Assembly: GCA_028285685.1 (NCBI GenBank)
Contig: JANQOR010000016.1
Coordinates: forward strand, 30,966 to 94,965
Direction: 5' to 3'
Origin: Cyclobacteriaceae bacterium
GTDB taxonomy: Bacteria; Bacteroidota; Bacteroidia; Cytophagales; Cyclobacteriaceae
Length of the DNA: 64,000 nucleotides
Position numbers and translations under genes: made by a program. Shown in pieces: positions 44,413-52,604 of this stretch; within the stretch, counting starts at the first letter, position 1, and the number at the start of each line of letters is the position of its first letter. Below the pieces are notes generated by a model. That model was not told the origin of the DNA, did no database searches, and worked only from the letters and a program-made list of their open reading frames with translations.

Positions 44413-45101
44413 CCGGTAATTTATCAAAACTTGAGATACAGTCTTATAAGGATGCCACATATGAAGAAGGCGGCAAGAGGGATAAGTACCAGGTGTTGAT
44501 TAACCCGACAGAGTACACGAAAAGCTACAAAGTTAACTATGAAAAAACGCAGGCAAAAGGTAACTCTTCAGCCAACTTAAAATACAACAGCACTGAGCCA
44601 GAAGTACTGAACTTAGACTTGGTCTTCGATGGAACCAATACCATCGGGACGGATGAAATGGGACTTGAGGCAGAACCCGTGCCTGAGCAAATCAGACGAT
44701 TTAAGAAGGTAGTCATTCAGTACCATGGTGATACTCATGAACCATCATACGTAAAATTAACCTGGGGAACAATGTGCTTCAAGGGCAGGATGACCAACCT
44801 GGACCTGACATACACATTATTTAGACCTGATGGAACTCCACTTAGAGCAAAAGCAAAAGCCACTTTTTCCGGTTCGATGGATGATACGTTCAGAGAGAAC
44901 CAGCAAAACGCTCAGTCTCCCGACATGTCCCATGTTCGCGTGGTGAAAGAAGGAGATACACTTCCGATGATGACATACAGAATCTATGGTGATCCCAAGT
45001 ACTATGTCCAGGTAGCTCAGGAAAATCAATTGAAAGATTTTCGAAACCTTAAAGCAGGTCAAAAAGTAGTTTTCCCTCCATTTGAAAAATCACTGGGATG
45101 A
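44409..45101 (+). CDS. LysM-containing baseplate hub protein (Pvc7-like)
   Basis: A 230-residue protein. Residues ~1-165 contain KLEIQSYKDATYEEG and YQVLINPTEYTKSYKVNYEK, which match the CIS tube/Pvc7 N-terminal domain, with beta strands through YVKLTWGTMCFKGRM. Residues ~175-228 are a LysM motif (VRVVKEGDTLPMMTYRIYGD and NLKAGQKVVFPPFEK). In eCIS it binds the spike and the tube at the base; the LysM may bind peptidoglycan or hold the hub together. It overlaps its neighbours by four bases on each side. Confidence 0.92.
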   Translation: MTGNLSKLEIQSYKDATYEEGGKRDKYQVLINPTEYTKSYKVNYEKTQAKGNSSANLKYNSTEPEVLNLDLVFDGTNTIGTDEMGLEAEPVPEQIRRFKKVVIQYHGDTHEPSYVKLTWGTMCFKGRMTNLDLTYTLFRPDGTPLRAKAKATFSGSMDDTFRENQQNAQSPDMSHVRVVKEGDTLPMMTYRIYGDPKYYVQVAQENQLKDFRNLKAGQKVVFPPFEKSLG

Positions 45102-46840
45102 GCGAAGAACGAGTCATACCAAACCCTCAAACGGCAAGTATAGTCTCATTTACAGTCATTGTCAATGGTAGCGAAATCGATCCTGCATACAACGTTTACT
45201 CCATTTCCATATCCAATGAGGTCAATAAAATTCCAACGGCGAGGGTACAAATACTAGATGGGGATGCCGCGAGCGAGGACTTCACAATCAGCAACTCTCA
45301 GGATTTTGTGCCAGGGAACACGATCGTGATTAATGCAGGCTATCACTCTGATGAAAGGATCCTGTTTGAGGGAATTATAATGAAGCACGGGATCAGGGTC
45401 AGAGAAGAGAAGCCCACGATCCTTGACATTGAGTGCAAACATGTGGTAACAAAACTGACAAGAAGCCGTCAAAGCAGGTATTTTTCGGATTCGAAGGATA
45501 GTGATATTGTAGAAGAAATCCTGCGCGTTCATGGTTTCGGAGATATTGATATTTCGGAAACGGTAGTGACTCACAAGCAGATGGTGCAATACCAGGTGAC
45601 TGACTGGGACTTCATTATTTCACGAGCTGAAGCAAACGGTATGGTGGTAATAGCAACCCAGGATGCAATTTCAATGCATTCACCGGAGCATCATGAAGAT
45701 TCATTATACACGTTACAATTTGGCGCCACAATTCATGAGTTTGAAGGCGAAATCGATGCAACACGACAATATGAGGCAATCCGTGTGGAGGGTTGGAATT
45801 CTGCTGAACAAGAAAATATCTCAGAAGATTCGGATGAACCTGATGTGAAGGTCCCAGGTAATCTTACTTCAGGGGATTTGAGCCTTGGATACAGAGACGA
45901 GGTAAGGCGATATGCAGGTCCTATTCCCGATCAGGAATTGAGGGCTTGGGCCCATGCGAATTTACTCAAAAGCAGGCTTTCCAGGATGATGGGATATGTG
46001 AAATTCCAGGGTCAGTTTGATGCAAAACCCGGGCTTTTTCTGGACTTATCAGGTTTGGGAGATCGATTTCAGGGCGATGCTTTCATTTCAGGAGTGCGAC
46101 ATGAGATTTACGAAGGGAAGTGGTATACAATTGCTCAATTAGGCCTTTCCGGTGATTGGTTTTACCAAAGGCGAGATGTCATGAATGTCCCGGCACATGG
46201 ATTGGTACCCGGTATCAATGGTCTGCAAATAGGTATTGTAACCAAACTAAGTGAGGATCCAGAAGGTGAGCACAGAGTCAAGGTGAAATTCCCTTCTGCT
46301 GATATGGAGAGCGATGGGATCTGGGCAAAAGTAGCTTCTTTGGATGCCGGAAATGGTTATGGATCTTACTTCTTGCCAGAAATCGGTATGGAGACTGTAG
46401 TTGGCTTTCTGGATGATGATCCCAGAAACCCCGTGATTCTCGGATCACTAAATAGCAGTGCTAACCCTCCGGCATTGGAGGCAACCGACGAAAATCATGA
46501 AAAAGGTTTAGTAACTCGGGGCAAGCTCAGATTCCTTTTTGATGACGATAAAAAATGGATACGATTAGAGACCCCTAGTGGGAAAGTGGTAACACTCGAT
46601 GATGACTCAGGATCTCTATCGCTGGAAGATGAGCATGGCAACAAGTTGATTCTCGATGCGGATGGTATTGCCCTTCAGAGCACAGACAAGATAAACCTAA
46701 AAGCCAAAGGCGACATACTTATGGATGGAGTAAACATCCAACAAAATATCCAAAGCGGATTTAAAGTTGACTGTGGCACTGCCGAACTCTCGGCAACCGG
46801 AACAACAACAATCAAAGGTGGTATAGTGCAAATCAATTAG
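45098..46840 (+). CDS. VgrG-like spike protein (Pvc8; gp27-gp5 fusion)
   Basis: A 580-residue spike. Residues ~10-370 are the gp27-like ring domain (NKIPTARVQILDGDAASEDF, GNTIVINAGYHSDERILFEG). Residues ~380-460 are the gp5 OB-fold (GLQIGIVTKLSEDPEGEHRV, KVKFPSADMESDGIWAKV, FLDDDPRNPVILGSL). The remaining region, from about GKLRFLFDDDKKWIRLETPS to the end, is a beta-helix of short repeats (DSGSLSLEDEHGNKL, ADGIALQSTDKINLKAKG) forming the needle. This is the tip that pierces the target. It overlaps the LysM gene by four bases and is followed by the PAAR cap after two bases. Confidence 0.95.
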   Translation: MSEERVIPNPQTASIVSFTVIVNGSEIDPAYNVYSISISNEVNKIPTARVQILDGDAASEDFTISNSQDFVPGNTIVINAGYHSDERILFEGIIMKHGIRVREEKPTILDIECKHVVTKLTRSRQSRYFSDSKDSDIVEEILRVHGFGDIDISETVVTHKQMVQYQVTDWDFIISRAEANGMVVIATQDAISMHSPEHHEDSLYTLQFGATIHEFEGEIDATRQYEAIRVEGWNSAEQENISEDSDEPDVKVPGNLTSGDLSLGYRDEVRRYAGPIPDQELRAWAHANLLKSRLSRMMGYVKFQGQFDAKPGLFLDLSGLGDRFQGDAFISGVRHEIYEGKWYTIAQLGLSGDWFYQRRDVMNVPAHGLVPGINGLQIGIVTKLSEDPEGEHRVKVKFPSADMESDGIWAKVASLDAGNGYGSYFLPEIGMETVVGFLDDDPRNPVILGSLNSSANPPALEATDENHEKGLVTRGKLRFLFDDDKKWIRLETPSGKVVTLDDDSGSLSLEDEHGNKLILDADGIALQSTDKINLKAKGDILMDGVNIQQNIQSGFKVDCGTAELSATGTTTIKGGIVQIN

Positions 46841-46842
46841 AA

Positions 46843-47133
46843 ATGTCACAAGCTGCGAGAATAGGAGATCTACATACATGCCCAATGGTCAATCCGGGAG
46901 GAGCGCCGCATATTGGAGGGCCGGTAATGAGCGGAGCCGCAACCGTACTGATTGGAGGAATTGGCGCTGCTAATCTTGGTAAGATAGCTACTTGTGCAGG
47001 TCCACCGGACAGTATTATCTCAGGCTCTGCTACAGTGTTTATCGAAGGTGCTCCAGCAGTAAGAGTCGGAGATTCCACCGCACACGGAGGTACCATATCT
47101 GTTGGTTGCCCGACAGTATTAATTGGAGGTTGA
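46843..47133 (+). CDS. PAAR-domain spike tip protein (Pvc10)
   Basis: A 96-residue protein made of a single PAAR domain: ARIGDLHTCPMVNPGG (H11, C13), the glycine-rich VMSGAATVLIGG, SGSATVFIEGAPAVRVGDST, AHGGTISVGCP and a final TVLIGG. PAAR proteins form a zinc-stabilised cone that sharpens the spike; the histidine and cysteine ligands are present. It is short and carries no extra effector domain. It lies between the spike and gp25 genes. Confidence 0.95.
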   Translation: MSQAARIGDLHTCPMVNPGGAPHIGGPVMSGAATVLIGGIGAANLGKIATCAGPPDSIISGSATVFIEGAPAVRVGDSTAHGGTISVGCPTVLIGG

Positions 47134-47134
47134 T

Positions 47135-47545
47135 ATGAGTGAAAAGTATCCGTACACAACACACATTGGCAGGGGATGGGCATATCCGCCCACATTCACT
47201 GTCGAAGAAAAGGGTGTCACGATGGTGGTTGAGGAGAAGGAAATAGAGCAAAGCCTTGAGATATTGCTTTGGACTGAAACAGAAGAGCGTGAAATGAGAC
47301 CTGATTTCGGCTGTGATCTTGGTTCCATGGTTTTCGAGCAACTCACCACCACTTACCTAACCAAAGTAAAGGATAGCATTGAAACCGCGATCATTAAGTA
47401 CGAACCAAGAATTGAGCTCCATAACATACGTATAGACGTTGATTCCGACAATGCGGAAATGGCATACATCCACATCGATTACAGCATCAGGTCAACTGAT
47501 TCCAGATTCAATCTTGTACTTCCATTCTACGCATCACCAAAATGA
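47135..47545 (+). CDS. Baseplate wedge protein, gp25-like (Pvc9)
   Basis: About 136 residues from the ATG at 47135, chosen over an upstream in-frame codon because it follows a rare strong GGAGGT site (47125-47130) at the end of the PAAR gene. The conserved gp25/GPW blocks are present: GRGWAYPPTF, EKEIEQSLEILLWTETEERE, MRPDFGCDLGSMVF and ALIKYEPRIE-like IIKYEPRIELHNI. It joins the sheath to the baseplate. It overlaps the next gene by four bases. Confidence 0.95.
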   Translation: MSEKYPYTTHIGRGWAYPPTFTVEEKGVTMVVEEKEIEQSLEILLWTETEEREMRPDFGCDLGSMVFEQLTTTYLTKVKDSIETAIIKYEPRIELHNIRIDVDSDNAEMAYIHIDYSIRSTDSRFNLVLPFYASPK

Positions 47546-50500
47546 CTTTGCAGGGTCGAACAACCATAAGGCCATTCAGGAAGGGGACCAGTCAAAGAGA
47601 ACGTCTGCCGGAATTATTGAAGCCAGAAAATGTGCCAATTGATAATAGGAAGTTGAATGACTTCCTGAATTATCTCGTGAAATTCACAAGACTCCTCCAG
47701 TACTATGATCTGCAGGATCAGGCGATATTGGATGATATTTGGCAGTCTTTCTTTCTTAAGCGCGGTATGTCCATCGATTGGGATTCCCATTATACGGAAG
47801 AAGACGGTGATGTCAACTGGGAATACTATTTTCAAGATAGGAATTCCCCGCATTTCGCCTTGTTCCTGTCCTTCCTGGAAATGCTCTCCTCAGTTACTAC
47901 CGACCTCAACTCGATAACCGGCAAGCACCTTCAGTTTTACTATGAAAAAGTATTGCAACTTTCAAGAAGAAAGGCTGTTTCGGACACTGTTCATGTTGTT
48001 TTTGAACTCGCTGATAGTCATTCGTCCTACCGGATCAAAGAAAAAGATGAAGCCACATTGTTAGTGGCAGGTAAGGATGCAAATGGAAAGGAATTACTCT
48101 ATGAAGTGGAGAAGGAGTTGGTTGTAAACAAGGCACAAATAGAGGAAGTCAGGACTATTTATCTTGATAAAGAAGGGAGCTATCACATCTATGCATCACC
48201 CATTGCAGACTCTGGTGATGGGCTAGGTAAGAAACTTGCCGGCGATTTACCTAAATGGAGCAGCATGGGTGAGAATCAAATGGACCTTGCTTCGGAAAAC
48301 AGAACAATGCCCAATGCACAAGTCGGTTTTGCAATTGCGTCACCCATCTTACTTCTGAAGGAAGGCAATAGAAGGATTAAGGTTGAGTTTGAATTCCATG
48401 AGTTAATACCCTTTGCTTTTCTGGAAGATGCTTTCCATATTCAGTTCAGTACCGAAGATCAGTGGACAGATCCGCTTCTAGTACACGCCTATCGATCAGT
48501 TCAGAACCCTAGAGCATTCGTCCTTACAAACTCACCGTCGACTGATAGGCCCGAGATAAAGCTTGATGCGGGTGCTCCTCGCATCGACTCTTTTTCGAAT
48601 GAAGATCTAAAAAAGGAGTTCAATTCCAGTTGGCCGGTACTAAAAGCGGTGATCAACAGCACCTATGGACAACTTAGAGAACTGCATCTGAAAAAAATAC
48701 ATGTGGAAGTAATCGTGGAAGGAATAAATGACCTGGTAGTGCAAAGTGACAACGCTGTACTGGATTCTACGAAAAACTTCCAACCATTCGGGACGACACC
48801 CGCTGTTGAATCTTCTTTTTACATCGGGAGCACGGAGATATTCAGTAAACAACTAGATAACCTGAGATTGCATATTAAATGGCATGATGCTCCACAAAAC
48901 CTAAGAGATTACTACAAGGCCTACACCGGGACAAGTGCTACTGAAGTTGAGGGCAGGAACGACGATTTCAAGGCAGAGGTGGCCTTATTGAATGGGGGCA
49001 GGTGGGACGTCAACACAATGGGCAAGGTTACATTATTTGAAGATATCGCGTCGGATGAAAAACTTCTACACTTTTCCGTTAATGAAAGATCAGCCACATC
49101 CCCTTTCTTAGACAACACCCCTGAGAAAGGTTATGTAATGGATGCAAATCTTGCTTTGGACAGGAATCCTTTGGTCCAAAAGACAGATCAGTATTCCGGA
49201 GGGGTTATCCATGGATTCCTGAGACTCAAGTTGTCGGATCCCGTCATTGCATTTGGCCATAAGAATTATCCGCAGTTGAATACTTCACAAGCCGTTAAAA
49301 TTGCAACTGGTGGCCCGTATGACGATACCAATCCGCCACCGGAACTGCCCAATCCTCCTTACACACCCACCATCAGTTCACTAGCACTTGATTACACCTC
49401 CAAGCTAGAGATCGACGTGGCATCTTCGAATGAAGTAGATCAGTTCTTCCATATTCATCCTTTTGGAAACGCAGAATTGGGCGAAACCAGCGAACGATCG
49501 CTTTTGCCTCAATTTGATGACGAAGGCACATTGCTAGTTGGAGTTAAAGATCTTGAAGCAGGCCAACTGATTTCATTCCTCTTTCAGTTTGCCGAAGGAA
49601 GCGCCGAATCCCAACAAGATGAGACAAAGATCAACTGGAGCTACCTAAGCAACAATCAGTGGGTACTGTTCCAGTCGAATGAAATCGTCCTTGACACGAC
49701 CAGTGAATTCATTACTTCCGGAATTGTTCGATTAATACTACCCATAAGCGCAACAAATGACAATACCATTCTTCCCTCTGGTCTTCATTGGATCAAGGTA
49801 GCCGCAAAAAGTCACTCTGCAGGTATTCCGAAACTAATAAAGATCTATACTCAAGCCACAATTGCACGCTATCAACCCAGGGACGAAAACGACCTAAATC
49901 ACTTGAAAAGTCCTTTAAAAGAAGGATCGATTCGAAGAATGAAGCAAAAGGTCGTTGAAATCAAGTCGGTCTACCAGCCGTCTGCCAGCTTTGGGGGCAA
50001 GGTTGCGGAACAAGATCATGATTATTATGTGCGGGTAAGTGAGCGACTACGCCACAAAAAGAGAGCCGTAAGTATCTGGGACTATGAAAGGTTGATATTG
50101 GAGAACTTTCCTTCTATTTATAAAACAAGGATTTTACCACATACAAACCAATCGTCAGAGAATGCTCCTGGCTCAGTCACTGCTGTGGTCATACCCGACC
50201 CTAGGAACCAAAATGCCATCGATCCATTTGAACCAAAAGCCAATGTAAAAACATTGCTTTCAATTAGAGATTACCTGGCATCTCTTTCTGGTTCGTTTGT
50301 GCATTTAACCGTTCAAAATCCAATCTATGAACAGTTGTTGGTGGACTGCAAAGTGGGATACCACACTGAATACGATCCAAATTTCTATAGCTCCGAATTG
50401 AATACTGCCATTCAAAAGTACCTTTCACCCTGGGCATTTAATGAGGACCATGATATTGACTTTGGAGGAGAGATATACCAGTCTGAGCTACTAGCTTTCG

Positions 50501-51033
50501 TTGAAAGTCAGGAATACGTCGATTTTGTAAATGACTTTAGATTATTTCGGGTTAGATCTGCGTCACTTCCAACACGAGAAAATCTGGTAGTTGACCCAGA
50601 CCCACCATCAGATCACAAACGATTAAGTTTTTCTGTTGCTGACGAGACCGGTGCGAATCGATTGCACTTGGATTTTGAGGTTCAATTTGGAGACCCTAGC
50701 CAGCCCAAAGCGGATAATCTTGGAGAAACGTTGAGAGGAGCATTTAGGAACTCGATAGATCTTGATGATTTTGGCGATGATTTCATTCAGTCTGTCATTG
50801 AAAGGGTAGATGATGTATTGGATGTCAGAGCACTGAATATCACCAGGGTTTTCAGAGAAGACGAGGTTATGAAACAAGTAAGAATCGCCAGTCCATCGAA
50901 TTCCAGGGCGATCTTGGTTACCACGCGGAATCATATCATCCGGCCACTAAGCTCCGGCGAATATGTCTGTCTGGGCGCCGAGAATCTGGGAATTGGATTC
51001 ATGGTAGTTGATGTGGATTTTATTGTTAGATAG
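47542..51033 (+). CDS. Baseplate wedge protein Pvc11 (gp6/J-like)
   Basis: A 1163-residue baseplate subunit. The N-terminal 250 residues (NRKLNDFLNYLVKFTRLLQYYD and beyond) and the FYYEKVLQLSRRKAVSDTVHV segment match the eCIS Pvc11 group. Residues ~805-1060 hold the classic J-like block (YVRVSERLRHKKRAVSIWDY, FPSIYKTRILPHTN, LLSIRDYLASLSGSFVHLTV). The long middle part (about 300-780) is beta-rich and less conserved. It forms the wedge ring around the spike with Pvc12. It overlaps gp25 by four bases and is followed 18 bases later by the fibre-like gene. Confidence 0.93.
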   Translation: MTLQGRTTIRPFRKGTSQRERLPELLKPENVPIDNRKLNDFLNYLVKFTRLLQYYDLQDQAILDDIWQSFFLKRGMSIDWDSHYTEEDGDVNWEYYFQDRNSPHFALFLSFLEMLSSVTTDLNSITGKHLQFYYEKVLQLSRRKAVSDTVHVVFELADSHSSYRIKEKDEATLLVAGKDANGKELLYEVEKELVVNKAQIEEVRTIYLDKEGSYHIYASPIADSGDGLGKKLAGDLPKWSSMGENQMDLASENRTMPNAQVGFAIASPILLLKEGNRRIKVEFEFHELIPFAFLEDAFHIQFSTEDQWTDPLLVHAYRSVQNPRAFVLTNSPSTDRPEIKLDAGAPRIDSFSNEDLKKEFNSSWPVLKAVINSTYGQLRELHLKKIHVEVIVEGINDLVVQSDNAVLDSTKNFQPFGTTPAVESSFYIGSTEIFSKQLDNLRLHIKWHDAPQNLRDYYKAYTGTSATEVEGRNDDFKAEVALLNGGRWDVNTMGKVTLFEDIASDEKLLHFSVNERSATSPFLDNTPEKGYVMDANLALDRNPLVQKTDQYSGGVIHGFLRLKLSDPVIAFGHKNYPQLNTSQAVKIATGGPYDDTNPPPELPNPPYTPTISSLALDYTSKLEIDVASSNEVDQFFHIHPFGNAELGETSERSLLPQFDDEGTLLVGVKDLEAGQLISFLFQFAEGSAESQQDETKINWSYLSNNQWVLFQSNEIVLDTTSEFITSGIVRLILPISATNDNTILPSGLHWIKVAAKSHSAGIPKLIKIYTQATIARYQPRDENDLNHLKSPLKEGSIRRMKQKVVEIKSVYQPSASFGGKVAEQDHDYYVRVSERLRHKKRAVSIWDYERLILENFPSIYKTRILPHTNQSSENAPGSVTAVVIPDPRNQNAIDPFEPKANVKTLLSIRDYLASLSGSFVHLTVQNPIYEQLLVDCKVGYHTEYDPNFYSSELNTAIQKYLSPWAFNEDHDIDFGGEIYQSELLAFVESQEYVDFVNDFRLFRVRSASLPTRENLVVDPDPPSDHKRLSFSVADETGANRLHLDFEVQFGDPSQPKADNLGETLRGAFRNSIDLDDFGDDFIQSVIERVDDVLDVRALNITRVFREDEVMKQVRIASPSNSRAILVTTRNHIIRPLSSGEYVCLGAENLGIGFMVVDVDFIVR

Positions 51034-51051
51034 TATGAAAAATTTTAGAAG

Positions 51052-52398
51052 ATGCCTTTGAATGAACAAAACAGGACAACCTTAAAACGGTATTTCGAAA
51101 CAGGTGACCGACCCACTGAGGATCAGTTTAGTCAGCTTATTGATTCCTGTCTCAACAAGAAGGAAGATGGTGTGACCATTGGACCCCACAATGAGATTGG
51201 AATTGGAACACCTGACCCAGAATTTAGCCTGGATGTAGCAAATGCAACTGGTAAATTCTTCAGATTTGGACGTGGCCAAGATAGCGGAAGGATCTGGGCT
51301 GATTATCTTGACTTTGCTCCAAGGCTATTCTTAAGTGATAAGGATGATACACCTAGGATCCAATTTCAGCAAATTGGAAGCCAAACAGAGGATAATCCTG
51401 AATTTAGTACTTGGATTGGTATGGGGAAGTCATTGACAAACACCCTGGTACTTATGGGAGGAAACGTCGGGATTGGGGTAGCGGATCCCAGGGCGACGCT
51501 CCACTTAAAAACTCCGGGCAATCGGTTTGAAAATTCAGATACTGCCTTACTCATCAATAACAGTGGTAGGCAGAGAGCAGTTTTTCAAGCAAATGGTCCC
51601 AATGGGGCTTACCGGATTACCATACAGGATGGGCATGGCAGGGTACATCATCTTTGGAATGCATACGATGGAGTAGACGTAGATGGCAACCAGGTTCATC
51701 AATATGACAAATCTGGCGAGGGGGCGGCCTGGTTATTAATGAGCAGCGGCATACTATCGATTCGAACCGCTCCCAGTGGAACGGCAGATAACCCCATCCC
51801 TTTTAATACTGGTTTTACTCAGCATCAGCATGGAAATGTAAGTTTTAGAAAAGATGTAAGTTTTGGAGAAGGTATTTCCCAAGCTTGGTTTACTTCAAAT
51901 CAGCAACATCCTAATAATGTGCTGCCAGTATCTTCCATCACAAAACATAACGTTGTAGTGGCTAGATGCTGTGTCAAAGTAAATGGTACAAATGTCAGAA
52001 TTGAGGGGCCGGTCTGGAACGTAAAGGAAGTAACTCGTGTGGACCACGGTCATTATAAGGTTATTTTGGACCAGCGTATCAATAAATTTTCGTCGGGTCA
52101 TGTCAACGTCATATCAAATTCACAGGATAAAGAAGTCAGCATAGGAACTGCAAAACTGTCATCTGAAAGTGCAGTCGCCAGGACGCAGTCGGCCGATTCG
52201 GTGCATGTTAAAATTCACACCTTATATTTTACAGGATCTGCTAATTCGGGATCTGCAAGAATGAGCGGGACTGGTGCAAGTCGGAATGCTGTTGATTTCG
52301 TCCTGACGGTAATAGGTTCTACCTACCTCGGTGACCCCATTCGAGTTTCACGAGAGAGGCCAGGTGTTATTCTACACGACATCGGGCCTAATCGTTAA
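51052..52398 (+). CDS. Candidate tail fibre / receptor-binding protein
   Basis: A 448-residue protein. The start (NRTTLKRYFETGDRPTEDQF, then SQLIDSCLNKKEDG) is a helical block that anchors Bacteroidota tail and surface fibres to a baseplate. Next are repeated strands typical of fibre shafts: IGIGTPDPEFSLDV, FRFGRGQDSGRIWADYLDF, and MGGNVGIGVADPRATLHLKT, with conserved G-(N)-V-G-I-G motifs. The C-terminal ~190 residues are beta-rich (VVARCCVKVNGTNVRIEG, VDHGHYKVILDQRI) and could form the binding tip. PVC and AFP fibres are encoded as Pvc13/Afp13 near the end of the cluster; the location between Pvc11 and Pvc12 is unusual. No chaperone gene is evident. Confidence 0.65.
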   Translation: MPLNEQNRTTLKRYFETGDRPTEDQFSQLIDSCLNKKEDGVTIGPHNEIGIGTPDPEFSLDVANATGKFFRFGRGQDSGRIWADYLDFAPRLFLSDKDDTPRIQFQQIGSQTEDNPEFSTWIGMGKSLTNTLVLMGGNVGIGVADPRATLHLKTPGNRFENSDTALLINNSGRQRAVFQANGPNGAYRITIQDGHGRVHHLWNAYDGVDVDGNQVHQYDKSGEGAAWLLMSSGILSIRTAPSGTADNPIPFNTGFTQHQHGNVSFRKDVSFGEGISQAWFTSNQQHPNNVLPVSSITKHNVVVARCCVKVNGTNVRIEGPVWNVKEVTRVDHGHYKVILDQRINKFSSGHVNVISNSQDKEVSIGTAKLSSESAVARTQSADSVHVKIHTLYFTGSANSGSARMSGTGASRNAVDFVLTVIGSTYLGDPIRVSRERPGVILHDIGPNR

Positions 52399-52421
52399 CT
52401 AAACAGCAAACCATTATCAAC

Positions 52422-52604
52422 ATGAAAAATATAACTCTAAAATTACAGGTCGGCGAGATTAACAAGGTGCTCACTGCTCTGGGTAACATGCCTTACCTCC
52501 AGGTTCATGAGCTGGTAGCAAAGATTCAGCTTCAAGCTACGCCGCAATTGGAGACAGCCCAGAATGGCGCGAATGAACAGGAAATGGCCACAGTTGAATC
52601 CTAA
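52422..52604 (+). CDS. Small eCIS-associated protein of unknown function
   Basis: A 60-residue protein starting MKNITLKLQVGEINKVLTAL. It has a strand followed by a helix (GNMPYLQVHELVAKIQLQAT) and a short acidic tail. I recall this pattern from small hypothetical proteins in phage and CIS loci, but cannot name the family. It is 23 bases after the fibre gene, and its 3' end overlaps the Pvc12 start by 41 bases if that start is right. It could be an assembly cofactor for the fibre or the baseplate. Confidence 0.6.
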   Translation: MKNITLKLQVGEINKVLTALGNMPYLQVHELVAKIQLQATPQLETAQNGANEQEMATVES

